Source of the DNA: Muscardinus avellanarius
Taxonomy: Eukaryota; Chordata; Mammalia; Rodentia; Gliridae
NCBI GenBank assembly: GCA_963383645.1
Contig: OY726579.1
Coordinates: 102,001-166,000, forward strand
Direction of reading: 5' to 3'
Length of the DNA: 64,000 nt
Numbering within the stretch: position 1 is the stretch's first letter; every line of letters starts with the position of its first letter. Shown piece by piece: positions 35,954-42,010 of the stretch. The notes below the pieces were generated by a model. It made no database searches, had not been told where the DNA came from, and worked only from the letters and a program-made list of their open reading frames with translations. A program made the position numbers and the translations under genes.

Positions 35954-36887
35954 ATTGCCCAAGATTTATTGGGGGTACTAGATGTGACTATAGGTGGTGG
36001 CCCTGCTCTTAACTGATAGGATATATATTACTTCTCAATTTGAAATCAAGTAAGTAATAAAATGGCTCATCCCCATCTTTTGAAACAGCTCAGACCTCTT
36101 TCTCTTTTTTTTTGGTGACACTGTGCTTGATCTAGGGGCATCCTACCCCGGAGCCTCAGGTTTATTTTCAAAGAGGGTCTCACTAAGTGCACTGGCCTTG
36201 AACCTGCACTCCTCTTGTCTCAGCCTCCCAAGTACTGGGACTCTAAGCCATGCACCATCGTGCCTGGCCAGACTTTTGCTTTGAAATTAAGTTTGTTAGG
36301 TTTGGGGACGTAGCTCAATGGTAGAACACTTGTTGCCGAGCATGTGCAAGGTCTGGGTTTAATCCCTAGTGTAGGTAAATAAATAATAAAATAAAAATAA
36401 AAAGGTCAGTGAAATTTTTTTTCTTCTTCTATTATCATTATTATTTATATTTTTTTTTAGTGGCACTGAGAATGGAACCCAAGGGTATTCTACCTCTGAG
36501 CTATACCCCCAGCCCTATTTTTTTATTCTGTACTTTGAACCAGTGTCTCATTAAGTTATGGAGGGCCTCACTATGTAGCCGAGGCTGGAGGCAAACCTGT
36601 GGCCCTCCTGTCTCAGCTTCCCAAGTACTGGGATTACAAGCGTGCGCCAACACGCCCGGCTTATTATTTTTTTTAAATAAGTGAGGTGGTACTGTACTTG
36701 ATGGCCAAGAGGCACACCAGCTTAATAAATCCCTTCGGCAGGTTTTTGGGCAGGATTTTAAGGGGGGCAGGGTTGCCCAGCAGTGGCGGCACCCACGTGG
36801 GGCTGGCACGGGTACCTGAATGCGCTGAGGTGATGCTACCGCGGAGTCGGTGGAGATGATCTGGATGCGCGGGGAGGGGCTGGTCAT
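8305..36887 (-). CDS. NR2C2: NR2C2, orphan nuclear receptor TR4 (complete CDS, 13 exons)
   Basis: Complement join of 36816-36887, 34998-35198, 33149-33251, 30238-30417, 28594-28741, 27790-27883, 17643-17776, 16659-16836, 15299-15420, 12975-13114, 12506-12643, 10643-10748 and 8305-8479. These total 1,791 nt, or 596 residues, equal to human TR4, with no internal stop. TR4 is a nuclear zinc-finger transcription factor that binds AGGTCA direct repeats and, with TR2, takes part in repression of embryonic/fetal globin genes. Layout: N-terminal region 1-113; DNA-binding domain about 114-189 with Cys 117, 120, 134, 137 and 153, 159, 169, 172 and P-box EGCKG; hinge; ligand-binding domain about 341-583. 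All splice sites are GT-AG. Compared with remembered human sequence, differences are mostly conservative, with Leu for Ser in TYLEDTY and Asn for Ser next to the C-terminal Leu. Confidence 0.96.
8762..8830 (-). mobile_element. ID-half SINE fragment
   Basis: Reads on the - strand as GTAGCTCAGAGGTAGGACACCCC with the ID 3' end. No left half is recognisable. Confidence 0.7.
8862..9258 (-). mobile_element. B1-dID SINE split by another SINE
   Basis: The host copy occupies 8862-8964 and 9184-9258, interrupted by a second copy. The duplicated target TGTCCTTGAACTTTT is visible on both sides. Confidence 0.85.
8965..9183 (-). mobile_element. SINE inserted into the preceding SINE
   Basis: Complete copy. 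The poly(A) tail appears as a T run at the left, and the left-half 5' end (complement of CCACGTCCGGCT) is at the right. Flanked by a 15-base target-site duplication. Confidence 0.9.
9258..9382 (-). mobile_element. SINE fragment
   Basis: Left-half (B1-like) sequence of a diverged copy, ending GTGCGCCACCACACTTGCTC on the + strand. Confidence 0.7.
10643..10748 (-). CDS. NR2C2: NR2C2 exon 13
   Basis: Residues 504-538 of the ligand-binding domain ([18 protein letters not shown] ... LQDYVQKTY). Acceptor TTTTCAG, donor GTGAGG. TYLEDTY has Leu where I recall Ser in human. Confidence 0.95.
10828..10992 (-). mobile_element. SINE, old copy
   Basis: Diverged ID half (GGGATTTGGCTCCATGG region) plus left half; tail pyrimidine-rich. 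Confidence 0.72.
11030..11215 (-). mobile_element. B1-dID SINE
   Basis: The ID half reads GGGGCTGGGGGTGTAGCTTAG on the - strand. The left half is shortened at the linker. Confidence 0.85.
11316..11486 (-). mobile_element. B1-dID SINE, 5' truncated
   Basis: ID half and most of the left half are present. The copy stops before the GTGGCGCACGC 5' block. Confidence 0.8.
11662..11891 (-). mobile_element. B1-dID SINE with long A tail
   Basis: A T run of about 30 on the + strand marks the poly(A) tail. Both halves are complete up to AGCCAAGCGTGGTGTCGCAC. Confidence 0.88.
12506..12643 (-). CDS. NR2C2: NR2C2 exon 12
   Basis: Residues 458-503 of the ligand-binding domain ([18 protein letters not shown] ... 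[10 protein letters not shown]), one of the most conserved receptor segments. Acceptor TTTTCTAG, donor GTAAGA. Confidence 0.96.
12644..12974 (-). other. NR2C2: NR2C2 intron 11
   Basis: 331 bp, GT-AG. A short degraded SINE scrap may lie near 12715-12745; otherwise unique. Confidence 0.8.
12975..13114 (-). CDS. NR2C2: NR2C2 exon 11
   Basis: Residues 411-457. Contains [20 protein letters not shown] and [12 protein letters not shown], the nuclear-receptor ligand-binding signature region. Acceptor TTCCCAG, donor GTAGGC. Confidence 0.96.
13316..13499 (+). mobile_element. B1-dID SINE
   Basis: AAGCCAGGTGTAGCGGTGC start, two AACTTAGTGAGGC-type blocks and the ID half ending GCCCCTGGGTT, where a CA repeat takes over. 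Confidence 0.87.
13500..13542. repeat. (AC)21 microsatellite
   Basis: Uninterrupted AC run immediately after a SINE ID half. Confidence 0.97.
14306..14533 (-). mobile_element. B1-dID SINE, diverged
   Basis: ID half with GGGGTATAGCTTAGAG on the - strand, long AT linker, then left half ending at the complement of GCCACCATGCCCGAC. Confidence 0.8.
14549..14750 (-). mobile_element. B1-dID SINE
   Basis: Both halves clear. GGGGGTGTAGCTCAGAGGC on the - strand, followed by a left half with a degraded 5' end. Confidence 0.85.
15299..15420 (-). CDS. NR2C2: NR2C2 exon 10
   Basis: Residues 371-410, the early helices of the ligand-binding domain ([31 protein letters not shown]). Acceptor CTTCCAG, donor GTAAGT. 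Confidence 0.96.
15421..16658 (-). other. NR2C2: NR2C2 intron 9
   Basis: 1.24 kb with one SINE. The 15.8-16.6 kb part is unique with no recognisable feature. Confidence 0.85.
15602..15811 (-). mobile_element. B1-dID SINE
   Basis: Complete. The right end is the complement of GAGCCGGGCGTGGTGGTGC. Confidence 0.88.
16659..16836 (-). CDS. NR2C2: NR2C2 exon 9
   Basis: Residues 311-370, end of the hinge and start of the ligand-binding domain ([43 protein letters not shown]). The Ser-rich hinge segment has changes from remembered human sequence. Acceptor CTCCCAG, donor GTGAGC. Confidence 0.95.
16837..17642 (-). other. NR2C2: NR2C2 intron 8
   Basis: 806 bp containing a degraded MIR; no SINE of the B1-dID type. 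Confidence 0.85.
16955..17185 (+). mobile_element. MIR SINE (ancient)
   Basis: Matches the MIR order: CACCTTAGGCAATGAGC, TTTTCACATAG, CCCCATTTTAACG, GCTGAGGCCCACAG, CCAAGGCCACAGGTGGTAG. Heavily diverged, so it predates the rodent-specific repeats. Confidence 0.65.
17643..17776 (-). CDS. NR2C2: NR2C2 exon 8
   Basis: Residues 267 to about 311 of the hinge ([38 protein letters not shown]). Acceptor CTCACAG, donor GTACGG. Confidence 0.95.
18074..18246 (+). mobile_element. B1-dID SINE
   Basis: Degraded left half (ACAGGCACAGTGTCTACGAG), clear linker AAATAAAGAATAAAAAATAGGGC and ID half. Confidence 0.8.
18266..19315 (+). mobile_element. Ancient L1 3' end (interrupted)
   Basis: Opens with AAGACAACCCACA...GGGAGAAAATATTTGCAAGG and continues with GAAGATATACAAATGGCCAA, both from the ORF2 C-terminal region. 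It ends in an old-type L1 3' UTR (GGTATGAGAATTATATTTCAA). Interrupted by a SINE at 18418. Many substitutions and no open frame. Confidence 0.75.
18418..18640 (+). mobile_element. SINE of the altered-ID subfamily, inside ancient L1
   Basis: Diagnostic GGTCTGGGAGTGTAGCC and TTCCAGGAACCCC in the ID half. The tail has become a (TAAG)/(TAAA) run. Near-identical flanks AAAATTTCACAAAGG and AAAAATTCACAAAGG are the target-site duplication. Confidence 0.88.
19387..19527 (+). mobile_element. B1-dID SINE, 5' part, split by L1
   Basis: Left half and part of the linker (TTTCAAAATAAAGGATAA). The copy resumes at 25754. The duplicated AAAGGATAA (19519-19527 and 25754-25762) marks the L1 insertion. Confidence 0.85.
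19537..19547 (+). promoter_or_regulatory. YY1-like motif of the L1 5' UTR
   Basis: CCAAGATGGCG at positions 10-20 of the element, comparable with the known YY1 site that sets the human L1 start point. Function inferred. Confidence 0.45.
20447..21331 (+). pseudogene. L1 ORF1 (RNA-binding protein), one nonsense codon
   Basis: The frame would span 294 codons but a TAA at 20816-20818 cuts it into 123 and about 170 codons in the same frame. The first part is a Glu/Lys-rich coiled coil ([17 protein letters not shown]). The second carries the RRM and C-terminal domain ([38 protein letters not shown]). ORF1p normally trimerises and coats L1 RNA. Upstream ATG context: first ATG after the T-rich stretch. 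Confidence 0.9.
21453..25058 (+). pseudogene. L1 ORF2 (endonuclease and reverse transcriptase), broken
   Basis: The endonuclease domain (21453 to about 22200) is open, with [19 protein letters not shown] and SDHNGIK retaining expected catalytic residues. The reverse transcriptase follows ([39 protein letters not shown]). Damage: a frameshift near 22700, TAA at 23524-23526, FADG where the catalytic FADD is expected (about 23560), TAG at 24001-24003, a one-base frameshift near 24381, and a SINE insertion at 24547. The right end is approximate because the C-terminal frame decays. Confidence 0.9.
24547..24755 (+). mobile_element. Young SINE (altered-ID subfamily) inside L1 ORF2
   Basis: AGCCGGGCGTGGTGGCGCAC start, GCGCGCGCTGGCTTAGGAG in the left half, ID half with TTCCAGGAACCCCAGTACC, then about 25 A. 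A perfect 14-base target-site duplication, AAGAACCTAAAGAG, flanks it. CpG-rich and little diverged, so recent. Confidence 0.95.
25754..25838 (+). mobile_element. B1-dID SINE, 3' part, split by L1
   Basis: Continuation of the copy at 19387: ID half GGCTGGGGAGTAGCTTGGAGG through CCCCAGTAC with an AAAT-rich tail. Confidence 0.85.
25908..26115 (+). mobile_element. B1-dID SINE
   Basis: Starts GTGAGGTGTATATGGTGGC. Both halves present; ends in a short AC tail. Confidence 0.85.
26326..26526 (-). mobile_element. B1-dID SINE
   Basis: ID half on the - strand (GGGCTTGAGCTGTAGCTC) and a left half ending in the complement of TTGTCATACCTGGCC. Confidence 0.83.
26527..27789. other. Unique intronic sequence
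   Basis: No recognisable exon or repeat. Small open frames on both strands resemble nothing known to me. Confidence 0.6.
27790..27883 (-). CDS. NR2C2: NR2C2 exon 7
   Basis: Residues 235-266 ([31 protein letters not shown]). Acceptor AAATAG, donor GTGACG. ADAK replaces TDSK of remembered human sequence. Confidence 0.95.
27884..28593 (-). other. NR2C2: NR2C2 intron 6
   Basis: 710 bp of unique sequence. A 155-codon + strand open frame here has no recognisable similarity. Confidence 0.85.
28594..28741 (-). CDS. NR2C2: NR2C2 exon 6
   Basis: Residues 186-234 immediately after the DNA-binding domain ([33 protein letters not shown]). Acceptor TTTAAG, donor GTCAGT. Confidence 0.95.
28742..30237 (-). 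other. NR2C2: NR2C2 intron 5
   Basis: 1.5 kb without any recognisable transposon, unusual in this gene. AT-rich around 29.1-29.6 kb. Confidence 0.8.
30238..30417 (-). CDS. NR2C2: NR2C2 exon 5 (zinc fingers)
   Basis: Residues 126-185. Second half of finger 1 with P-box EGCKG (Cys 134, 137) and all of finger 2 (Cys 153, 159, 169, 172), then the C-terminal extension [12 protein letters not shown]. Acceptor TTTCAG, donor GTGAGT. The four expected cysteines of finger 2 are present. Confidence 0.97.
30929..30978. repeat. (GT)25 microsatellite
   Basis: Uninterrupted GT run directly at the ID end of an antisense SINE. Confidence 0.97.
30979..31168 (-). mobile_element. B1-dID SINE
   Basis: ID half with GGGATTGTAGCTCAGG on the - strand, left half up to the complement of TGTGCACACCTGGC. 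Confidence 0.84.
31566..31640 (-). mobile_element. SINE left-half fragment
   Basis: Only CCTGTGATCCTCCTGTCTCAG to GGGATTACAG on the + strand. Both ends are missing. Confidence 0.75.
31806..32005 (-). mobile_element. B1-dID SINE, arm of inverted pair
   Basis: Complete ID half, then a left half that stops at GATTACAGG, where a + oriented SINE fragment begins without spacer. Confidence 0.83.
32006..32070 (+). mobile_element. SINE fragment abutting an inverted copy
   Basis: Middle of a left half (TTTGCAGCCAACCTCAGCAA to TTCAAAATAAAA). Confidence 0.7.
32071..32260 (+). mobile_element. B1-dID SINE
   Basis: GCCGGGCATTATGGCGCATGC start, ID half ending TTCCATGCCCAGACCCGC. The tail is an AAAT repeat. 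Confidence 0.86.
32261..32370. repeat. (AAAT)n and (AC)21 microsatellites
   Basis: AAAT run 32261-32303, a 25-base ID scrap (CAGGGCTGGGAGTGTAAC), then AC 32329-32370. Confidence 0.95.
33149..33251 (-). CDS. NR2C2: NR2C2 exon 4
   Basis: Residues 92-125 plus one base. Starts [14 protein letters not shown] and ends in the first Cys pair of zinc finger 1 ([11 protein letters not shown]). Acceptor CATAG, donor GTGCGT. Confidence 0.96.
33480..33925 (+). mobile_element. Ancient L1 3' end remnant
   Basis: Order and wording fit old L1 3' UTRs: CATAATGTTAAGTGAAGTA, GTGTGATTCCACTTCACCGAGG, GGTGGCCAGGG, TGTTCAATGACACGGAG. Strongly diverged. Confidence 0.55.
33930..34118 (-). mobile_element. B1-dID SINE
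   Basis: ID half GGGGGTGTAGCTCGGAGG on the - strand; left half has a deletion before its 5' end. Confidence 0.83.
34498..34735 (+). mobile_element. B1-dID SINE
   Basis: CAGCTGGGCAGAGTGGCGC start. ID half GGGGCTGGGGTGTAGCTCAG; tail is a degraded CA/GCAC run. Confidence 0.85.
34998..35198 (-). CDS. NR2C2: NR2C2 exon 3
   Basis: Residues 25-91, exactly 67 codons in phase 0-0. Glutamine/threonine-rich N-terminal region ([53 protein letters not shown]). Acceptor TTGTAG, donor GTAGGG. Both edges repeat motifs of neighbouring exons (see findings). Confidence 0.96.
35722..35951 (+). mobile_element. B1-dID SINE with long A tail
   Basis: Both halves complete and a 33-base A run, suggesting recent insertion. 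Confidence 0.88.
36102..36270 (-). mobile_element. B1-dID SINE, diverged
   Basis: Shortened linker between the ID half and left half; right end the complement of GGCCAGGCACGATGGTGC. Confidence 0.78.
36299..36376 (+). mobile_element. Lone ID element (tRNA-Ala-derived)
   Basis: GGTTTGGGGACGTAGCTCAATGG, then the central stretch CACTTGTTGCCGAGCATGTG that the ID half of the dimeric SINEs lacks, then GGTCTGGGTTTAATCCC. No B1 half adjoins it. Confidence 0.85.
36452..36663 (-). mobile_element. B1-dID SINE
   Basis: Complete. Right end the complement of AAGCCGGGCGTGTTGGCGC. Confidence 0.88.
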
Positions 36888-36926
36888 CCCTGGAGATTCC
36901 GGCCGATGGGTCTGTGTGCACGGTGC
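36816..36926 (-). CDS. NR2C2: NR2C2 exon 2 with start codon (coding 36816-36887)
   Basis: 111-nt exon with 39 nt of 5' UTR, then ATG at 36887-36885 and residues 1-24 ([16 protein letters not shown] ... PQRIQ). The start fits the family N-terminus, and in-frame upstream sequence is not conserved. Acceptor CACCCACAG, donor GTACCC. Confidence 0.94.
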
Positions 36927-37474
36927 CTGTGGGTGATGATGGGGGCTCAGAAAGATGCCAATGGCAGCCTGAAGACCACGCCTTTGGCATCTGCTGTGGC
37001 CTGGAGTGGTAAACCTGTGCAGTGCTGAGTTATCAACACAGAATAACAAAGGAACAGGTGGGATACTGACACAGGCTCGCCCCCCAAAATACAATCTCAA
37101 AACAGTTGTTTCTAATATTGAAAATGCAAGGAAAAACCAAAGAGATACTTAGTTTTCCTCTGCACAACTTTTAAGAAGCTACCAAATAATTTTTTCAGAG
37201 ATATCCTTGAATGTTTCACTTTCTTCAAAGCCAGCTATAAAATCCTCTTTAGTGATGTTTCCAGAGAGGCCCTCACAGCACTGTGGGAATAACGAAGAAA
37301 ACCAGCATGACCCTGAAAACTCCTGGGGTCAGTACTTAGGTCCTGCCAGCCTCTAGCCCATCAGGAACACAGGGTCTGGAATTGAGTCAATACCTACCAA
37401 TGGCAAGAGTCAAGGTGCTGAGTGGTCACCTGGGTACCTGAAGCGAGAAGATAGTATTTTTCTCGATTAAAGGA

Positions 37475-37685
37475 GTATCAAGAGCCAGGCATGTGGTGCC
37501 CACCTGTAATCCCAGTACTAGGGAAGCCAAGACAGGAGGATCACATGTTTAAAGCCAGCCTCAGCAATTTAGCAAGGCCCTCAGCATCTTAGTGAGACCC
37601 TGTTTCAGGGGGAAAAAAAAAAAAGTGGGGCTGGGGGTGTAGCTCAGAGGTAGAAAGCCCCTGGGTTCAATCCCTAGCAACCCCC
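37475..37685 (+). mobile_element. B1-dID SINE
   Basis: GAGCCAGGCATGTGGTGCCC start, G/A-rich linker, ID half with TTCAATCCCTAGCAACC. Confidence 0.87.
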
Positions 37686-37743
37686 TCTACACATAGTACA
37701 TCATGCACCAATACCTTAACAAACCTCAAAAAAAAAAAAAAAA

Positions 37744-37985
37744 CAGGAGAAAACATTTCCTAATCCATTCTAAGAGTCCAATATTACCTGATACCAAAAC
37801 CAGACAAAGACATAACAAAAAAACTACAGGGCAATATTCCTTATGAATACAGATAAAATAAGAAAGCAAAACAAATCCAGCAATATACAGAGGAGAATAC
37901 ACCATGACTAAGTGGGGTTTATACAAGGTTGGTTCAACATTTAAAAATCAAAAAATGGAATACACCTATTTAAAGAATATAGAAA
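37744..37985 (+). mobile_element. L1 ORF2 fragment
   Basis: Corresponds to the reverse-transcriptase stretch from the Pro-Lys-Pro motif to the CACCATGACTAAGTGGGG and GGTTGGTTCAACAT blocks. Frameshifted; truncated at both ends. Confidence 0.75.
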
Positions 37986-38192
37986 AGAGCCAGGCGTGGT
38001 GGCGCATGCTTGTAATCCCAGCATTTGGGAGTCTGAGACAGGAGGGTTGTGATTCGAGGACAGCCTTAGCTACTTAATGAGGCCTTTTGCAACTCAGTGA
38101 GACCCTGTTTCAAAAATAAAGAATAAAAAATAGGGCTGGGGGTGTGGCTAGAGGTAGAATGCTCCTGGGTTCCATCCCAATACTGCAATATA
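37986..38192 (+). mobile_element. B1-dID SINE
   Basis: GAGCCAGGCGTGGTGGCGCAT start and near-consensus both halves. Confidence 0.88.
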
Positions 38193-38202
38193 CACACAAA
38201 CA

Positions 38203-38401
38203 AACACTGGGTACATGGCGTATGCCTGGAATCCCAATATTTGAGAGGCTGAGATAGGATCACAGGTTAAGGACAGCCTCTACTACTTAGTAAGATCTTC
38301 AGCAGCCCAGTGGGACCCCATTTCAAACCAAAAAATTAGAACGACTGGGTATGTAGTTCAGAAATAGAAGGTCCGTGGGTTCAATCCCCAGCATCACAAA
38401 A
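38203..38401 (+). mobile_element. B1-dID SINE
   Basis: CTGGGTACATGGCGTATGCC start; ID half is diverged but ends CCCCAGCATCAC. Confidence 0.82.
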
Positions 38402-38500
38402 ATAATTAAATAAGACAAAAACTTTATGATCATGTCCACTGAGAGAGAAAAGGCATTTTGACAGAAACCTAACACCCTTCCATCATGAGCACACTCCACA

Positions 38501-38728
38501 AGCCGGGCGCGGCAGCGCACTTGTAATAGCAATGCTTGGAGCTGAGACAGGAGGATCCGGGTTCACGGCCAGCCTCGGATACTTGGCGAGTATCTTAAGG
38601 CCTCAGATAGTGAGGCCCTCTGCAACTCAGTGAGACCCTGTTTCAAAAGAAAGAATAAAAAATCGGACTGGGGTTGTAGCTGGAGGTAGATCTAGCCCTT
38701 GAGCTCTCAATTTCCAGTACCCCCCAAA
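38501..38728 (+). mobile_element. B1-dID SINE
   Basis: AAGCCGGGCGCGGCAGCGCAC start; internal extra CTTGGCGAGTATC segment in the left half. Confidence 0.84.
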
Positions 38729-38735
38729 ATAAAAG

Positions 38736-38806
38736 ACTAAACTAGGGCTGAGGGTGTTGCTCAGAGGTACAGTGCCCTTGCATTCAATCCCCAGTTCCAT
38801 AAACAC
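38736..38806 (+). mobile_element. Extra ID-half copy
   Basis: AGGGCTGAGGGTGTTGCTCAG to TTCAATCCCCAGTTCC, a second ID half directly behind the SINE before it. It forms a B1-ID-ID arrangement. Confidence 0.75.
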
Positions 38807-38879
38807 ATACACACACCCAAAACAAAACAAAAAAACACACCAAAAAACAAAAGCAGTGTGCAACAGTAGTTACAGAGGC

Positions 38880-39035
38880 TAGGGAGTAGGGGAAATCAAG
38901 ATGATAGTAAGAAGATGAAATTTCAGAAGATATTTGAGATCTACTGCACAGCTTGTTGAATATAATAACAGTATACTGTGCATTTCAAAATTGCCAAGAG
39001 AGCAAATTTCAAATGTTCTCAGGAAAAAATAAGGC
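38880..39035. other. Possible L1 3' UTR scrap
   Basis: GGGAGTAGGGGAAATCAAGATG-like sequence and TATAATAACAGTATACTG are reminiscent of old L1 3' UTRs, but too short to be sure. Confidence 0.3.
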
Positions 39036-39090
39036 TTAGTTTTCGTTTTTGTGGTAGGGATTGAGCCCAGGGGCATTCTACCTCTCCCTT
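39036..39090 (-). mobile_element. ID-half fragment
   Basis: Complement reads AGGTAGAATGCCCCTGGGCTC. No left half present. Confidence 0.65.
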
Positions 39091-39093
39091 CTT

Positions 39094-39299
39094 ATTTATT
39101 TTTGTGGTGCTGGAGATTAAACCCAGGAGCATTCTACCTTCCAGCTACACTACCAGCCCTATTTTATTTTTCTTTTGAAACAGGGTTTCATTAGGTTGAT
39201 GAAAGTTTCACTACTTGCTGAGGCTGTCATCGAATCTATGATTCTCCTGTCTCAGCTTCCAAAGCTCAGGAATTACAGGTGTGGACCACCACGCCCAGC
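39094..39299 (-). mobile_element. B1-dID SINE
   Basis: ID half plus left half, right end the complement of GGCTGGGCGTGGTGGTCC. Confidence 0.83.
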
Positions 39300-39415
39300 C
39301 TATTTTTGGTTTGAAATGGGGTCTCATGAAGTTGCTGAGGCTGGCCTAAAGTCATAATCCTTCTGTTGCAGCCTCCCAAGTACTAGGATTACAAGTGTGC
39401 ACCACCATGCCAGTC
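39300..39415 (-). mobile_element. SINE left-half copy in tandem
   Basis: A second left half immediately downstream, without an ID half (right end the complement of TGGCATGGTGGTGCAC). Confidence 0.75.
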
Positions 39416-39964
39416 AGAACAGATGCATTCAATCTTTCTTTGATAATAAACATTTAGACTTCTGTTTGAGTCTATTATTGGTCTGCAAGTTATTTCTGTC
39501 AGCTTCAGACATTTGAAATTCTTGACTGATCAAATAATACAACAAAATACTAGTGTAGATCCTTGTCTTACCTGCGAGAGGTTTTAAAGCCCTGGGCATT
39601 ACTTGCCTAACTCACAGGCTATGTGCAATCAGTCTCCAGGCTATGTGGAATCAGTCTCCGCTGAAAGTGTATTGTTACCTCAACACTTCAATTAAATCCT
39701 CTAAACGTCAGTGTCCTTTAATTTAATATGGACATACTGTTACTACTTTATGGGACTGGTAACAATGTAAGTATCCATTCTCGTCAGCAAAAGATAGCTA
39801 CTATTATCATGAACTTCCTGAAAAATTCTCTAAAGCCAGAATTAAGCAGTGTATGTCTTTACTAAATATGATAAAATTATACAGTGAGTCTCTCAAATAG
39901 AATTCTTTTATTTGATTATAAAATATTAAATTCAACTTCACATCCTACAAAAAAATTTAAAACT
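39416..39964. other. Unique AT-rich intronic sequence
   Basis: No recognisable repeat or gene. Confidence 0.6.
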
Positions 39965-40162
39965 ACACGGGGTGTGGTGGCCACGCCGATAATACTTGGG
40001 AGGCTGAGACAGGAGGGTGGCAGGTTCCCAACCAGCCTGAGCAACTTAGTGGGGCCTTTGACAACTTAATGAAACCCTGTTTCAAAATAAAAAATAAAAT
40101 AGGCCTGGGTTGTAGCTCAGAGGAAAAGTGAACCTGGGTTCAATGCCTGTGCAAAAAATTTA
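39965..40162 (+). mobile_element. B1-dID SINE
   Basis: ACGGGGTGTGGTGGCCACGCC start; ID half AGGCCTGGGTTGTAGCTCAG. Confidence 0.84.
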
Positions 40163-40453
40163 AAAAGTGTAAATCTCTGTAACTTTAGATTAGCAATGGT
40201 TTCTTAGTTATTACACTTATTCACAAGCAACCAAACAAAAAATAGGTAAGATAGACTTTATCAAAAGTAAAAACGTTGGCACTTAAAAGGCTATATAAAG
40301 AATATAAAAAGAAAACCGATAGGATGAGGAATATAACTTTCAAATTATATATTTGATAAGAGATTTGTTGCCAGAACACAAAAGAATCGTTGTAACTTAA
40401 GACAGAAAAAAAAAAAAATTAAGATACCCATCAAAGCAGTTGAATAGACTTTT

Positions 40454-40662
40454 TTTTTTTTTTTTTTTTGGTGATACTGGGGGTGGAACCCGGCTTTCAA
40501 CCTCAGAGCTATACTCCCAGATCTATTTTATACTTTATTTGGAAACACTCGTAAGTTGCTGAAAGCCTCACTAAGTAGCTGAGGCTGGCTTTAAACCTGT
40601 GTGATCCTCCTGTCTCAGCCTCCCAAGTGCAGGGATTACACGCGTGTGCCACCACGCCCGGC
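40454..40662 (-). mobile_element. SINE inside ancient L1
   Basis: Antisense copy with the T run first and the complement of AGCCGGGCGTGGTGGC last. Target-site duplication TGAATAGACTTTT at 40441-40453 and 40663-40675. Confidence 0.92.
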
Positions 40663-41323
40663 TGAATAGACTTTTAAAGAAGATACGCAAATGGCCAGCA
40701 ACCACGTGAGAGATAGGGCCACATCACAGCGACTCAAAACCACTGTGAGCAGCACTTTGCACACACGGGATGGTCACAGCAAAAAGGCTGGTGATACCAG
40801 GTGCTGACAGGAACCGAAGATGGTGCAGCTACTCTGAAAAACAATCGGGCAGTTCCTCACAGGTTTAAAAATAGAGCTGTTATTTGGCCAGCAATTCTCC
40901 TCTTAGGTATATACACAAAAGAAAATATCACATTCACAGAAAAACTGGTATACAACATTCCTAAGAACATTAATCCTCATAAGTGAAAAATGAGAGCCCA
41001 GTACTTAACAGCTAATGAACAGATAAGGAGAATGTGGTTTACATCCCGTAAGTGGCACATTATCTGGCAGTAAAAAGGAATGGAATGCTGGTATATACTA
41101 CAACATGGGTCAACTCTGAGGAAATTATGCTAAGTCAAAGAAGCTGGTCACAAAAGACCAGGGTGTATGACTCCTGTTTATATAAAAGGTCCTGAGCAAA
41201 GCATTTATTTATATACAGACAGAATGTAAATCAGTGGTTGTACAGGGTGAGAGCTGAACAGGGAGACAGCTAAGGGTCTAGGGTTTCTGGGGGGCTACTT
41301 TTGGGGTAAAGGAAATGATCTGC

Positions 41324-41527
41324 AACCAGGTGTGGTGGCCACGCCTTTAATCCTGCATCTGGGAAGCTGAAACAGAGGATCACAGATTTGAGACCAGACG
41401 TGACAACCTAGTGAGGCTCTTGGCAACTGAGTGAGACCCTGTTTCACAATTAAAAATAAAATAGGGCTGGGGGTATAGCTCAGAGGCAGAACTAGAGACT
41501 GAACCCCTGGGTAGCCCCCCCAAACAC
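41324..41527 (+). mobile_element. B1-dID SINE inside ancient L1
   Basis: CAACCAGGTGTGGTGGCCACG start; ID half has an 8-base duplication-like alteration before CCCCTGGG. Confidence 0.84.
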
Positions 41528-41656
41528 AAAGTTCTGTAATTAGATAGTGGTGACGGTTGCATAATCTGTGAATTAAAAAGTTGCAGAACTATACACTTTA
41601 AACAACTGTATACTATGTGATATGGATCGTAATAAGGCTAATTCTTTTTAAGCAAT

Positions 41657-41792
41657 GAGCCTGGTGTGGTGGCACATGCCTATAATCCCAGTACTTGGGA
41701 GGTGAAGACAGGTGGATTGTAGGTTGGAGATCAGCAGGCGGTAATTTATCCAGACTGTTTCAAAATAAAACACAAAAAGCCCAGGCTGAGGG
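41657..41792 (+). mobile_element. SINE, shortened copy
   Basis: Left half GAGCCTGGTGTGGTGGCAC to TTTCAAAATAAAAC with only the first bases of an ID half. Confidence 0.75.
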
Positions 41793-42010
41793 TGCTGGGC
41801 ATGGTGGCCTACACCTATAACCCCAGTATCTGGGAGGCTGAAACAGGAGGATTGCAGGATTGAAGCCAGCCTTGTCATCTTGGCAAGGCTCTTAGCAACT
41901 TAGGGAGACCCTGTTTCCAAATAAGAAATAGAATAAGGTGGAGAATGTAGCCTGAAGGTAGAATGCCTCTGGGAGCAATCCTCAGCACCACAATAAACGA
42001 ACAAATAAAT
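41793..42010 (+). mobile_element. B1-dID SINE
   Basis: GCTGGGCATGGTGGCCTACACC start; ID half GGTGGAGAATGTAGCCTG resembles the altered-ID subfamily. Confidence 0.85.

Larger units (their letters stand above)
35199..36815 (-). other. NR2C2: NR2C2 intron 2
   Basis: 1.6 kb with three SINEs and a lone full-length ID element; 35.2-35.7 kb is unique. Confidence 0.86.
40230..41650 (+). mobile_element. Ancient L1 3' end with two SINE insertions
   Basis: ORF2 C-terminal and 3' UTR sequence (GACTTTATCAAAAGTAAAAACG, CAAATGGCCAGCAACC, CCAGCAATTCTCCTCTTAGG, GGAATGGAATGCTGG, GACTCCTGTTTATAT, GTGACGGTTGCATAATC). Interrupted at 40454 and 41324. No open frame. Confidence 0.8.

Noticed and set aside
36299..36376. 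tRNA-Ala gene
   Set aside because: Has box A/B-like sequence, but the cloverleaf is degenerate and it matches the ID retroposon. The same applies to all ID halves.
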